Of a DNA stretch of 64,000 nt, positions 1 through 9,088 are shown one piece after another. The DNA comes from Microbacterium sp. LKL04 (GTDB lineage: Bacteria; Actinomycetota; Actinomycetes; Actinomycetales; Microbacteriaceae), in NCBI RefSeq assembly GCF_900102005.1, contig NZ_LT627736.1:2542001-2606000 (forward strand), read 5' to 3'. Positions within the stretch are counted from its first letter, which is position 1. The number at the start of each line of letters is the position of its first letter. A program made the translations under genes and the position numbers. The notes beneath the pieces were generated by a model. It had not been told where the DNA came from and made no database searches. It worked only from the letters and a program-made list of their open reading frames with translations.

Positions 1-744
1 AAGCAGGAGGCGCAGATCTCCGCCGTCCGCAACTTCATCAACCAGGGCGTCGACGCCATCGTCATCGCCCCGATCACGGTCGACGGCTGGGACGACGTCC
101 TGAAGGAAGCGAAGGATGCCGGCATCCCGGTCATCCTCGAAGACCGCACGGTCTCGGCCAGTGACGACCTCTACGCCTCGTGGGTCGGCCTCGACTTCGA
201 GCAGGAGGGTCGCACCGCCGGCGAGTGGGTCAAGGAGAACTTCGACGGCAAGGGCGCGAACCTCGTCGTCCTCGAGGGCACGACCGGCTCGTCGGCCGCA
301 CTCGACCGCGCCACGGGCTTCAACGAGGCCATCGAGGGCACGGACGTCAAGGTGATGGACTCGCAGACGGGTGACTTCACCCGCGACGGCGGCAAGAAGG
401 TCATGGAGGGCTACCTCCAGAAGTACGGCAAGGACATCAACGTGCTGTTCGCGCACAACGACGACATGGGTCTGGGTGCACTCGACGCCATCAAGGCGGC
501 GGGACTGACCCCCGGCAAGGACATCCAGATCGTCACGATCGACGCGGTGAAGGACGGCATGACCGCCCTCGCGGGCGGCGAATTCAACTTCATCGTGGAG
601 TGCAACCCGCTCCTGGGCGAGAAGGCCGCCGAGCTCGTGAAGTCCGTCGTCGACGGCAAGACCGTCGAGAAGCGCACGATCGTCGAGGACCAGTCGTTCA
701 CGCAGGAGCAGGCCGCCGAGGTCCTGGACTCCCGCCCGTACTGA
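1..744 (+). CDS. CUT2-family sugar ABC transporter substrate-binding protein (5' end outside window)
   Basis: The reading frame is open from base 1 to a TGA at 742-744, giving the C-terminal 247 residues. It is a periplasmic-binding-protein type I fold of the ribose/galactofuranose-binding (RbsB/YtfQ) class: an early segment 'FINQGVDAIVIAPI' is typical of the first lobe, and 'LFAHNDDMGLGALDAIKAAGL' style residues form the second-lobe ligand hinge. The protein would capture a monosaccharide outside the membrane and deliver it to the permeases encoded downstream. Signal peptide and lipobox lie before the window. The closest named relative by feel is YtfQ, but the sugar cannot be read from sequence. 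A strong hairpin separates it from the ATPase gene, consistent with binding-protein mRNA being made in excess. Confidence 0.9.
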   Translation, partial: KQEAQISAVRNFINQGVDAIVIAPITVDGWDDVLKEAKDAGIPVILEDRTVSASDDLYASWVGLDFEQEGRTAGEWVKENFDGKGANLVVLEGTTGSSAALDRATGFNEAIEGTDVKVMDSQTGDFTRDGGKKVMEGYLQKYGKDINVLFAHNDDMGLGALDAIKAAGLTPGKDIQIVTIDAVKDGMTALAGGEFNFIVECNPLLGEKAAELVKSVVDGKTVEKRTIVEDQSFTQEQAAEVLDSRPY

Positions 745-784
745 TCGGTCGCCACCCCTCACGATCCGCTCGGATCACCGAACC

Positions 785-817
785 ACCGCCGGGGACCGGA
801 TTCCGGTCCCCGGCGGT
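785..817 (+). terminator. Intra-operon hairpin after the binding-protein gene
   Basis: A 15-bp perfect stem (785-799 paired with 803-817) closes a 3-base loop. It lies 40 bases after the binding-protein stop and 21 bases before the ATPase start. No U-run follows, so partial termination or 3'-end protection of the upstream message is more likely than full termination. Confidence 0.7.
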
Positions 818-838
818 CATCACGGAAAGGCGCGCCCC

Positions 839-2431
839 ATGGTCGATGTCGCAGCCACGCCGGAATCCCCGGCCACCGTTCCGCAGCACGACGAGATCGT
901 GCGGATGCGGGACGTCACCATCCGGTTCCCCGGCGTGCTCGCGCTGGACCGGGTCGATCTGACCCTCCGCGCCGGCGAGGTGCACACCCTCATGGGCGAG
1001 AACGGCGCCGGAAAATCGACGCTCATCAAAGCGCTCACGGGCGTCTACGCCATCAACGGCGGGACGATCGAGGTCGCCGGCGAGCAGCGCGTCTTCCGCT
1101 CGACCGCCGACGCAGAGGCATCCGGGATCTCCACGGTGTACCAGGAGGTCAACCTCTGCACGAACCTGTCGGTCGGTGAGAACGTCATGCTCGGCCGCGA
1201 GGTGCGGCGCACCGGCTTCATCGACTGGCGTGCGACCCACCGCGAGGCGACGCGTCATCTCGCCGCCCTCGGGCTCGACATCGATCCGCGGTCCGCGCTC
1301 TCGTCGCACTCCATCGCCGTGCAGCAGCTCGTCGCCATCAGCCGCGCGACGGTCGCCGACGCCCGCGTGCTCGTCCTCGACGAGCCGACCTCCAGCCTCG
1401 ACCGCAGCGAAGTCGAGCAGCTGTTCACGGTCGTGCGCGGCCTTCGCGACCGCGGCGTCGCCATCCTCTTCGTCACGCACTTCCTCGATCAGGTCTACGA
1501 GATCTCCGATCGCCTGACGGTCCTGCGCAACGGTCAGCTGGTGGGGGAGTACCTGCCGGCCGAGCTGCCGCGCGGCGAGCTCATCGCCAAGATGATCGGC
1601 CGTCAGCTCGATGAGCTCGAGGCGCTGTCCCGCACGTCCGAGCGCGAGATCGACCGCGGCGCGACGCCGGTGCTCCGCGTCGCGGGGCTCGGTCGCAAGA
1701 ACGTCATCGAACCCGTCGACATGGAGGTCTACGAGGGCGAGGTCGTCGGCATCGCCGGCCTGCTGGGCTCAGGCCGCAGCGAGCTCGTCCGTCTCGTCTA
1801 CGGCGCGGACCGCGCCGATGCCGGTACGCACGAGGTGCGGGGGGATGCCGCGCGCATCACGACCCCGCGGAACGCGATCGACAAGCGCATCGCCTTCTCG
1901 AGCGAGGACCGTCGCGCCGAGGGGATCATCGCAGACCTCACCGTCGCCGAGAACATCGTGCTCGGCATCCAGGCCAAGCGCGGCGCGATGCGTCCCATCG
2001 GCAAGGCCGAGCGCGACGCCATCGTCTCGGAGTACATCTCGGCGCTCGGCGTCCGCCCTGCCGACCCGAACGCGCTCGTGCGCAACCTCTCGGGCGGCAA
2101 CCAGCAGAAGGTGCTGCTCGCCCGGTGGCTCGCCACGGCGCCGCAGCTGATCATCCTCGACGAGCCCACGCGCGGCATCGACGTCGGCGCGAAGGCCGAC
2201 ATCCAGCGCAAGGTCGCCGAGCTCGCGGCCGAGGGCCTCTCGGTCGTCTTCATCTCCTCGGAGCTCGAGGAGGTGGTCCGCATCGCCCAGCGCATCGTGG
2301 TGCTGCGCGACCGTTCTAAGATCGGCGAACTGGACGCCGCCGACGTGACGGTCGACGATCTGGTCGCCCTCATCGCGCAAGAGTCCGGCGAGACGACGTC
2401 GTCTCGCCTCAACCCGGAGACAGCGGCATGA
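839..2431 (+). CDS. Sugar ABC transporter ATP-binding protein (CUT2, YtfR/RbsA-like)
   Basis: This 530-residue protein has two fused nucleotide-binding domains, as in RbsA/XylG/YtfR. The first has Walker A GENGAGKST at residues 53-61 and a degenerate signature region. The second has the atypical P-loop GLLGSGRSE, the signature LSGGNQQK and Walker B IILDEPTRGIDVG. It powers import of the sugar bound by the upstream protein, working on the cytoplasmic face of the two permeases. ATG 839 follows a GGAAAGG ribosome site. Its last four bases overlap the start of the next gene, so translation is coupled. A second, separate ATPase of the same family lies at 4528. Confidence 0.93.
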   Translation: MVDVAATPESPATVPQHDEIVRMRDVTIRFPGVLALDRVDLTLRAGEVHTLMGENGAGKSTLIKALTGVYAINGGTIEVAGEQRVFRSTADAEASGISTVYQEVNLCTNLSVGENVMLGREVRRTGFIDWRATHREATRHLAALGLDIDPRSALSSHSIAVQQLVAISRATVADARVLVLDEPTSSLDRSEVEQLFTVVRGLRDRGVAILFVTHFLDQVYEISDRLTVLRNGQLVGEYLPAELPRGELIAKMIGRQLDELEALSRTSEREIDRGATPVLRVAGLGRKNVIEPVDMEVYEGEVVGIAGLLGSGRSELVRLVYGADRADAGTHEVRGDAARITTPRNAIDKRIAFSSEDRRAEGIIADLTVAENIVLGIQAKRGAMRPIGKAERDAIVSEYISALGVRPADPNALVRNLSGGNQQKVLLARWLATAPQLIILDEPTRGIDVGAKADIQRKVAELAAEGLSVVFISSELEEVVRIAQRIVVLRDRSKIGELDAADVTVDDLVALIAQESGETTSSRLNPETAA

Positions 2432-3477
2432 ACCCGACCCTGAAGCGCTTCCTGGCGCACCGCCTCGTCTGGCCGATCGCGGCACTGCTCGTGCTCGTGA
2501 TCGTCAACACGATCGCGCGTCCCTCCTTCATCTCGATCACGGTGCAGAACGGTCAGCTGTACGGCCCGCTGATCGACATCCTGCGCAACAGCGCACCGCT
2601 CATGCTGGTGGCGCTGGGCATGACGCTCGTCATCGCGACGCGCGGCATCGACCTCTCGGTCGGCGCGATCATGGCGGTCTCGGGTGCCGTCGCGCTCACC
2701 TACATCTCGGCCTCGCCCGCTCCCGAGGACCTGTCGACCGTGCTCATCGCGATCGCGCTCGCCGTCTTCGTGGCGCTGCTGCTCGGTGTGTGGAACGGCT
2801 TCCTCGTGGCGGTCGTCGGCGTCCAGCCGATCATCGCGACCCTCGTCCTCATGCTCGCCGGTCGCGGCGTCGCCCTGCTCATCACGGGCGGCTTCATCAC
2901 GACCATCACGAGCGCGCCCTACCGCTTCATGGCGCAGGGCTACCTCGTGGGCTTGCCGTTCGCCTTCTACGTCTCGGTCATCGCGATCGTCATCGTCGCC
3001 GTGCTGCAGCGCCGGACCGCCCTCGGCGTCCTCACCGAGGCCGTCGGCATCAACCCCGAGGCCAGTCGCCTCGCGGGTGTGCGCTCGCGCGGCATCATCT
3101 GGGGCGCGTACGCGGCGAGCGGTCTGCTGGCCGGGTTCGCCGGCATCCTCTATTCGTCGAACATCATGGCGGCCGACGCCAACGCAGCGGGTCTCTACAT
3201 CGAGCTCGACGCGATCCTCGCCGTCGTCCTCGGCGGCACGAGCCTCATGGGCGGCAAGTTCACGATTGCGGGCACCGTCGTCGGCGTCTTCACGATCCAG
3301 ACGCTCAAGTCGACGATCACCTTCCTCGGCGTTCCGCCGGCGGTCAGCCCGCTGTTCCTCGCGATCGTCGTGGTGATCGTGGTCCTCGTGCAGTCGCCGC
3401 GGACGCGGTCGCTGTTCGCGAAGGGGGTCGATGCCGTCCGAGGCGGCGGCCGTCGCACCGCGGAGGTGGCCTCGTGA
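2428..3477 (+). CDS. Sugar ABC transporter permease (CUT2, YtfT-like)
   Basis: This 349-residue, very hydrophobic protein has about eight to ten membrane segments and belongs to the BPD_transp_2 (RbsC/YtfT) family. Hallmarks are 'LGMTLVIATRGIDLSVG' in the first third and 'LYIELDAILAVVLGGTSLMGG' near residue 260, the conserved permease motif that contacts the ATPase. Its ATG overlaps the ATPase stop (ATGA at 2428-2431) and its TGA overlaps the next GTG (GTGA at 3474-3477). It should pair with the permease at 3474 to form a heterodimeric channel, as YtfT and YjfF do in Escherichia coli. Confidence 0.92.
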   Translation: MNPTLKRFLAHRLVWPIAALLVLVIVNTIARPSFISITVQNGQLYGPLIDILRNSAPLMLVALGMTLVIATRGIDLSVGAIMAVSGAVALTYISASPAPEDLSTVLIAIALAVFVALLLGVWNGFLVAVVGVQPIIATLVLMLAGRGVALLITGGFITTITSAPYRFMAQGYLVGLPFAFYVSVIAIVIVAVLQRRTALGVLTEAVGINPEASRLAGVRSRGIIWGAYAASGLLAGFAGILYSSNIMAADANAAGLYIELDAILAVVLGGTSLMGGKFTIAGTVVGVFTIQTLKSTITFLGVPPAVSPLFLAIVVVIVVLVQSPRTRSLFAKGVDAVRGGGRRTAEVAS

Positions 3478-4502
3478 GCGCCGTCACCGCAGACTTCGGT
3501 CGCACCGGCGGGTTCGCCGACACGATCCAGCGCTTCCGCAGCCGGCACGCCTCATGGGTGCCCGTGTTCGCCGCCGTCGTGATCCTCATCGCGATGCTCG
3601 TCGGAGCGCAGGCCTACTTCGGCAACTTCGTCACCCCCCGCGTGCTGTCGGCGCTCCTGCTCGACAACGCGTACCTGCTGATCCTCGCGGTCGGCATGAC
3701 CTTCGTCATCCTCACCGGCGGCATCGACCTCTCGGTCGGCGCGGTCATGGCGTTCACCGGGATGCTGGGTGCCAGCATGCTGAGCCAGGGGATGCCGGTG
3801 GCTCTCGTCATCCCGGTCATGCTGGTCCTCGGGGCGCTCATGGGCCTGTTCGTCGGGGTGCTCGTGCAGTACTTCGGGGTGCAGCCGTTCATCGCATCGC
3901 TCGCGGCGATGTTCGCAGCTCGCGGGCTCGCGTTCATGGTGAGCCTGTCCTCGATCCGCGTCGAGGAGCCGGCGATCCTGTGGCTCCAGTCGACCCGCAT
4001 GCAGGGTGGCCCCGGCAGCTTCTACATCACCCCGACCGGCATCCTCGCGCTCGTCGTGGTGGTCGTCGGCATCCTGATCCTGCAGTTCACGCGGTTCGGC
4101 CGGACGATCTACGCGATCGGCGGCAACGAGCAGTCGGCGCGGCTCATGGGTCTGCCGGTCGTGCGGACGAAGCTGCTCGCCTACGTCATCAGCGGGGTGT
4201 GCGCGGGGCTCGCGGGCGTCGTGTTCACGGCGTACACCGGAGCGTCGTACCCGCTGAACGGCATCGGGACCGAGCTCGACACCATCGCCGCGGTGGTGAT
4301 CGGCGGCACGCTGCTGACGGGCGGCAGCGGGTTCGTGCTCGGCTCGATGATCGGCGTGTTCGTCTACGGCACCATCAAGACGGCGATCTCGTTCCTCGGC
4401 GTCGACCAGTCCTGGACGCGCATCACGATCGGCGCGCTGCTGCTCGTCTTCGTCGTCGTGCAGCGTCTGCTGGTCGCGCGGACCGCGCGAACGACGCGGT
4501 GA
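3474..4502 (+). CDS. Sugar ABC transporter permease (CUT2, YjfF-like)
   Basis: A 342-residue second permease of the same family, with 'VGMTFVILTGGIDLSVG' and 'IGTELDTIAAVVIGGTLLTGG' matching the motifs of the preceding gene. The frame stays open far upstream, but the biological start is GTG 3474, which overlaps the previous stop by four bases and gives an N-terminus followed by the first hydrophobic segment around residue 25. Two adjacent, diverged permeases plus one binding protein is the YtfQRT-YjfF arrangement. The 25-base gap to the next ATPase contains a GGGGGAGG ribosome site. Confidence 0.9.
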   Translation: MSAVTADFGRTGGFADTIQRFRSRHASWVPVFAAVVILIAMLVGAQAYFGNFVTPRVLSALLLDNAYLLILAVGMTFVILTGGIDLSVGAVMAFTGMLGASMLSQGMPVALVIPVMLVLGALMGLFVGVLVQYFGVQPFIASLAAMFAARGLAFMVSLSSIRVEEPAILWLQSTRMQGGPGSFYITPTGILALVVVVVGILILQFTRFGRTIYAIGGNEQSARLMGLPVVRTKLLAYVISGVCAGLAGVVFTAYTGASYPLNGIGTELDTIAAVVIGGTLLTGGSGFVLGSMIGVFVYGTIKTAISFLGVDQSWTRITIGALLLVFVVVQRLLVARTARTTR

Positions 4503-4527
4503 ACCTCGGGGGAGGCTCACCGCGGGC

Positions 4528-6063
4528 ATGATGGTCCGTATGGATGCGCGCGAAGCAGCGGTCGCGCCGGTCGTGCACGTGACCGGCGCGACCGTCCGCT
4601 TCGGCGCCGAGACCGTGCTCGACGCGGTCGACTTCCGGCTGCTGCCGGGCGAGGTCCACTCGCTCATGGGCGAGAACGGCGCCGGCAAGTCGACGCTCAT
4701 CAAGGCGATCACTGGTGCGCTCCGACCGGATGCCGGGACGATCCGCGTCGGCGGAGAGCCGGTGCACTTCGCTTCGCCCGCCGATGCCCTCGCCGCCGGG
4801 ATCAGCGCGGTCTATCAGGAGATCGACCTGCTCCCGAACCTGTCGGTCGGTGAGAACGTGCTCCTGGGTCGCGAGAGCCGCCGCTTCGGAGCGATCGACT
4901 GGCGCGAGACCCACCGCCGGGCGGCCGAGATCCTCGAGGGGCTCGGGCTCGACATCGACCCGCGCACGCGCCTGTCGCGGCATTCGCTCGCCGTTCAGCA
5001 ACTCGTCGCGATCGCGCGCGCGATCTCGGTCGACGCGCGCGTCGTCGTGCTCGACGAGCCGACCTCGAGCCTCGACCTGGATGAGGTCGCCGAACTCTTC
5101 CGGGTCATCCGCGAGCTGACCTCCCGCGGCGTCGCGGTGCTGTTCGTCTCGCACTTCCTCGACCAGGTCTACGAGATCTGCGATCGCATCACGGTCCTCC
5201 GCGGCGGGCGTCTGATCGGCGAGTACGTGCCGGCCGAGCTCCTGCGCATCGATCTCGTCGAGAAGATGCTGGGTCGCGGGGCCGACGAGATGGACGTCCA
5301 TCAGAGGGAGGATGCCGCGGCATCCGTCCCGATCGCGCTCGCCGGACGGGGCCTCGCCTCGGGGACGGGCCTCACCGAGGCGACTCTGTCGATCGGCGAG
5401 GGAGAGGTCGTCGGACTCGCGGGGCTGCTCGGCTCGGGGCGGAGCGAACTGGCGCGTGCGCTCACGGGTGTGGACCGACCGGATGCCGGCGAGCTCGAGG
5501 TGCGCGGTGCTCCCGCCCACCTGCCGACCCCGCGCCGGGCGATCGGTCGGGGCGTCGTCTACTCGTCCGAGAACCGCCGTACCGAGGGCATCATCGGCGA
5601 GCTCAGCGTGCAGGACAACATCACGCTCGCGCTGCAGGCCGATCGCGGCATTCTGCACCGGCTCGGCAACGCGCGCCGTCGGGAGCTCGCGATGAGTTGG
5701 ATCGAGGCGCTCGACATCCGCCCCGCCGACCCGGACCGGCCGGCAGGGACGCTGTCGGGCGGCAACCAGCAGAAGGTGCTGCTCGCCCGCCTGCTCGCGC
5801 TGTCGCCGCGGGTGCTGGTGCTCGACGAGCCGACGCGCGGCATCGACGTCGGCGCGAAGGTCGAGATCCAGCGGCTCGTCGCCGACCTCGCCGACAACGG
5901 CCTCTCGGTGCTGTTCATCTCGGCCGAGCTCGAAGAGGTGCTGCGGGTCTCGAACCGGATCGCGATCATGCGCGGCGGACGCCTCGTCGACACGATTCCC
6001 GCCGATTCGCTCACGGTGGATTCGCTGCTGGCGCTCGTCGCGCGTCCCGAGGACGAGTCGTGA
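4528..6063 (+). CDS. Second CUT2-family sugar ABC ATP-binding protein in the same operon
   Basis: This 511-residue tandem-domain ATPase is paralogous to the one at 839: Walker A GENGAGKST at about residues 48-56, second-domain P-loop GLLGSGRSE, signature LSGGNQQK, Walker B VLVLDEPTRGIDVG. Both nucleotide-binding domains look intact, so it is not an obvious pseudogene. No binding protein or permease of its own is adjacent, and its stop overlaps the LacI gene. It may be an alternative energiser for the same permeases or serve a transporter encoded elsewhere. ATG 4528 is used here; ATG 4531 or 4540 are equally possible. Confidence 0.9.
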   Translation: MMVRMDAREAAVAPVVHVTGATVRFGAETVLDAVDFRLLPGEVHSLMGENGAGKSTLIKAITGALRPDAGTIRVGGEPVHFASPADALAAGISAVYQEIDLLPNLSVGENVLLGRESRRFGAIDWRETHRRAAEILEGLGLDIDPRTRLSRHSLAVQQLVAIARAISVDARVVVLDEPTSSLDLDEVAELFRVIRELTSRGVAVLFVSHFLDQVYEICDRITVLRGGRLIGEYVPAELLRIDLVEKMLGRGADEMDVHQREDAAASVPIALAGRGLASGTGLTEATLSIGEGEVVGLAGLLGSGRSELARALTGVDRPDAGELEVRGAPAHLPTPRRAIGRGVVYSSENRRTEGIIGELSVQDNITLALQADRGILHRLGNARRRELAMSWIEALDIRPADPDRPAGTLSGGNQQKVLLARLLALSPRVLVLDEPTRGIDVGAKVEIQRLVADLADNGLSVLFISAELEEVLRVSNRIAIMRGGRLVDTIPADSLTVDSLLALVARPEDES

Positions 6064-7076
6064 GCGACGAGCGCGGCGCGAAGTCCGCCAACATCTTCGA
6101 CGTCGCGCGCCTGGCGGGCGTCTCGCACCAGACCGTGTCGCGCGTGCTCAACGATCTGCCGAACGTCCGCCCGGCCACCCGCGCCCGCGTCGAGCAGGCG
6201 ATGGCGCAGCTGCGCTACAGCCCGTCGCCCGCCGCCCGCGCGCTCGTCACCAAGCGCACCCGGACGATCGGGCTGATCACGCCGGGCACGGCGGACTTCG
6301 GGCCCACGTCTGTCGCGATGCACTTCAACGTCGCGGCGCGCGTCGAGCGGTACTCGGTCGACTCCGTGACGGCTGCGGACACGGATGCCGCCAGCATCCG
6401 CTCGGTCGTCGAGGGCCTGCTCCGTCAGCGGGTCGACGCCATCGTGATCGTCGTGAACGACCTCGGCGTGCTCGAGGTCGTCCGCGGGCTCGACCTCGGC
6501 GTGCCGATGGTCGCCGCTGCCGCGACCCAGCGCCGGAACCGCCAGCTCGTGTCGATCGATCAGTACCGCGGCGCCCGTTCGGCGGTACGCCACCTCGCGG
6601 AGCGGGGGCACCGCCGCATCCTCCACATCGCCGGCCCCGCCCGGAATCCCGACGCCGTCGAGCGCATCCGCGGGTGGCGCGATGAGCTCGGGGCGCACCA
6701 GCTCGCGGTCGTCGAGCCGATCCACGGCGACTGGACGGCGGCCAGCGGAGCCGAGATCGGCCGCGGCCTGGATCTCGAGCCCGGCGACGCCGTGTTCGCG
6801 GGCAACGACCACATGGCGATCGGTCTGCTGTCGGCTCTCCGCGGGCGCGGCCTCCGCGTCCCTGACGACGTCGCGGTCGTCGGATTCGACGACGTTCCCG
6901 AGGCCGCCTACCTGTCGCCGCCGCTCACGACGGTGCGGCAGGACTTCCGCGCGCTCGGCGAGCTGATGATGCAGAAGGTCCTCCTCGCGGTCGAGGAACC
7001 CGACGCCCTCACCGAGGACACACCGCTGCCCACGCACCTGATCGTGCGCGAGTCCTCCGTCGCCGTCAGGCCGTGA
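6060..7076 (+). CDS. LacI-family transcriptional regulator of the sugar operon
   Basis: A 338-residue LacI/GalR regulator. The N-terminal helix-turn-helix lies at about residues 10-60 ('IFDVARLAGVSHQTVSRVLN' then the hinge 'SPSPAARALV'), followed by a PBP-I sensor domain ending in the 'VVGFDDVPEAAYLSPPLTTV' motif typical of the family. GTG 6060 overlaps the ATPase stop as GTGA, so it is the last gene of the transporter operon and probably senses the transported sugar or its phosphate. The promoter and operator of the operon lie before the window. Its 3' end overlaps the convergent gene by 11 bases. Confidence 0.9.
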   Translation: MSDERGAKSANIFDVARLAGVSHQTVSRVLNDLPNVRPATRARVEQAMAQLRYSPSPAARALVTKRTRTIGLITPGTADFGPTSVAMHFNVAARVERYSVDSVTAADTDAASIRSVVEGLLRQRVDAIVIVVNDLGVLEVVRGLDLGVPMVAAAATQRRNRQLVSIDQYRGARSAVRHLAERGHRRILHIAGPARNPDAVERIRGWRDELGAHQLAVVEPIHGDWTAASGAEIGRGLDLEPGDAVFAGNDHMAIGLLSALRGRGLRVPDDVAVVGFDDVPEAAYLSPPLTTVRQDFRALGELMMQKVLLAVEEPDALTEDTPLPTHLIVRESSVAVRP

Positions 7077-7773
7077 CGGGGACGCGCGTCGACCGCGTGC
7101 GCAGGCGCCCGACCCAGACGACGAGCGCGCCGATGACCACGAAGGCGGTCGCGATCCCGACGATGTAGGCGCCGACACCGCCCCAGCCGGCTACGCCGTT
7201 CGGGTCGAGGAACGGGTACGGGTACCAGAACGCCACACCGTCCGTCGGGTCGATCACGAGAGGTCCGCGCACGAGGGTGTAGCCGATCCAGAGGATCGGG
7301 ACGGCGAGGATCGCGACGACCGCGCGCCAGGGGAGGGCTCTGCGGGTGGGTGCGACGACGAGGTCGAGCAGCAGGAACAGCGGCGCGACGACGTGCACGA
7401 TCTCGTTCGCCCAGGCGACGTGGTCGTCGGATGTCGGGAAGCCCCGGAGGAGCAGGTTGTAGACGACGCCGGTGATGAAGAGGTATGTCGTCGCCGCGGC
7501 GAGGCCGAGCGCGACGCCGGCCGGTTCGCGCTCCTCGTGAGACGGCCGCATCCAGAACCAGATGACCGCAGCGAGCAGTGCCAGCACCCCGACGATGTTG
7601 GAGAGGATCGTGAAGAAGCTGAAGAAGTTCGCGATCGTCGTCGTGACGTCGCGATCGTTCGCGATCGCGGTCCGGACCGTCGTCACGAACTGCGTGACGA
7701 CGGCGGACATCATGAGAGCGGCCGCGATCAGCCGGAGGACCGACCACACTGTCGGCCACGTTCGGGTACGCAT
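7066..7773 (-). CDS. Pr6Pr-family integral membrane protein
   Basis: A 235-residue protein with about six membrane segments. The pattern 'FFSFFTILSNIVGVLALL', a conserved 'YNLLLRGF' and a central 'NEIVHVVAPLFLLLDLV' match the Pr6Pr family (plastid/bacterial FAR-17a/AIG1-like proteins), whose function is not established. ATG 7773 follows a TAGGGT -10 box by six bases, so the mRNA is likely leaderless. It stands alone on the minus strand, overlapping the 3' end of the LacI gene. Confidence 0.75.
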   Translation of the reverse strand: MRTRTWPTVWSVLRLIAAALMMSAVVTQFVTTVRTAIANDRDVTTTIANFFSFFTILSNIVGVLALLAAVIWFWMRPSHEEREPAGVALGLAAATTYLFITGVVYNLLLRGFPTSDDHVAWANEIVHVVAPLFLLLDLVVAPTRRALPWRAVVAILAVPILWIGYTLVRGPLVIDPTDGVAFWYPYPFLDPNGVAGWGGVGAYIVGIATAFVVIGALVVWVGRLRTRSTRVPVTA

Positions 7774-7779
7774 GACCGA

Positions 7780-7785
7780 ACCCTA
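7780..7785 (-). promoter_or_regulatory. Candidate -10 box TAGGGT, leaderless start
   Basis: TAGGGT on the minus strand is followed by exactly six bases and the ATG at 7773. No convincing -35 is visible. Confidence 0.5.
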
Positions 7786-7802
7786 GCGCGCTGCGAGCCG
7801 TG

Positions 7803-8744
7803 TCAGGCAGCGCCTTCCCGCGGGTGGGTTCCGTGCCCCCATCGGGCCCCCGCGCGGAAGATCCCGACCCCGACGGCGCCGACCGCGACGACAACCGCGA
7901 GCCCCAGCATCCCGGTCGCGACGTCCCACATCGTGAGGCGGATCAGCCAGACGATCGTCCAGACACCCGCGACGGCGGCGACGAGACGGGCGACGGTGCG
8001 AGCGCGCACGATCGCCGTGAGGAGGGCGAGCACCCAGACGGCACCCGCCAGGAAGCCGGTGAACTCCGCCGTGAGGACCCGGGTCCAGATCGCATCCGAC
8101 GGGCTGCCGGGCGGCACCTCGAAGGAGAGGTGGAAGAAGAGGAGGATGCCGGTCGTCACCGCTGCCGTCACGCCTGCCGCAAGGCGGGCGCGCACCGGGG
8201 CCAGCAGGGCGAGCAGCGCGAGGACCGTGAGCGTCACCGTCACGATCGCGCGGGGGCCGGCCAGCGGATCGATCTGCGCGTAGACGAGCGCTCCAACGGC
8301 GCCCGCGACGGCGGCCGCGAGCGCAAGGCGCGCCGCCCGTGCGGCGCCGCAGAGGATCAGGACGAACGCGATCGCCCACAGGCCCGCGGCGATGAGTCCC
8401 GGACTCGCCTGCAGGTCGGGGTTCTGACCTTCGGGGGGAAGGCGCCAGTCCATCCGTACCTCGAACCCGCTGAAGACGGCGAACACCATGGCGAGGGCGA
8501 ATCCGGTGGCCGCGGATGCGGTGGCGACGGCCTCGCGGGCGGGCTGCGGCATCCACCCCAGGATGCGGACCGCGAGGCCGCTGCGCATCAGCGCGATGCG
8601 CTCGCCGCGCGAGGGTTCGTCCCGTCCCTGCGCCTCGGCTTCGTCGAGCAGGGTCCCGAGCATGGCCTCGCCGTGCCGGTCGCGCCACGAGGAGGGGTAC
8701 GCGCGGAGCGCGCGGCGCCAGGGGGTGTCGTCGACCGTGGTCAC
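7803..8744 (-). CDS. Membrane protein co-encoded with a PadR regulator
   Basis: A 313-residue protein with a cytoplasmic N-terminal region ('WRRALRAYPSSWRDRHGEAML', residues about 8-30) followed by roughly eight hydrophobic segments. The N-terminal 'YP..wR..yG.eml' pattern is seen in many actinobacterial membrane proteins encoded next to PadR regulators; their function is unknown. GTG 8744 overlaps the PadR stop (GTGA) and is preceded by GGAGGTG, so the two are translationally coupled. It may be the effector controlled through the PadR operator at 9089. I do not recognise a specific activity. Confidence 0.75.
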   Translation of the reverse strand: MTTVDDTPWRRALRAYPSSWRDRHGEAMLGTLLDEAEAQGRDEPSRGERIALMRSGLAVRILGWMPQPAREAVATASAATGFALAMVFAVFSGFEVRMDWRLPPEGQNPDLQASPGLIAAGLWAIAFVLILCGAARAARLALAAAVAGAVGALVYAQIDPLAGPRAIVTVTLTVLALLALLAPVRARLAAGVTAAVTTGILLFFHLSFEVPPGSPSDAIWTRVLTAEFTGFLAGAVWVLALLTAIVRARTVARLVAAVAGVWTIVWLIRLTMWDVATGMLGLAVVVAVGAVGVGIFRAGARWGHGTHPREGAA

Positions 8745-9079
8745 AGGGCACCTCCGAGCGCGGGGCGCAGAGCGAGGCGCCGCCGGGCCTCGGCCACGGT
8801 GACCTCGCGCCGGGCGACCTCCTCGGCGAGAAGGCCCACGCCGTCGGGGGTGAGTTCCACGTACCGGCGCACGCGACCCTGCACCCGCTCCTCGCGGGCG
8901 ATGCGGATCGTGCCCTCCTTCTCGAGGCGATCGAGCGCGGCGTACAGGGTCGCGACCTTGAGGCGCACGTGTCCGCGTGAGACACGGTCGACCTCCTCGA
9001 TGAGGGCGTAGCCGTGCTTGGGGCCGTCGGCGAGAGCCGTCAGCATGAGGAACGTGGGTTCCCGCATCTCCCGGGTCAT
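8741..9079 (-). CDS. PadR-family transcriptional regulator
   Basis: A 112-residue winged-helix repressor with 'MLTALADGPKHGYALIEEV' at the N-terminus, 'LKVATLYAALDRLEKEGTI' as the recognition helix and wing, and 'RRYVELTPDGVGLLAEEV' before a short C-terminal dimerisation helix: the short (subfamily 2) PadR form. The ATG at 9079 follows TATGGT by six bases, making a leaderless start, and that -10 box is embedded in a perfect 8-bp dyad at 9089-9109. Autorepression of this gene and the downstream membrane protein is therefore likely. Codon use resembles its neighbours. Confidence 0.88.
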   Translation of the reverse strand: MTREMREPTFLMLTALADGPKHGYALIEEVDRVSRGHVRLKVATLYAALDRLEKEGTIRIAREERVQGRVRRYVELTPDGVGLLAEEVARREVTVAEARRRLALRPALGGAL

Positions 9080-9088
9080 GCGCCGACC

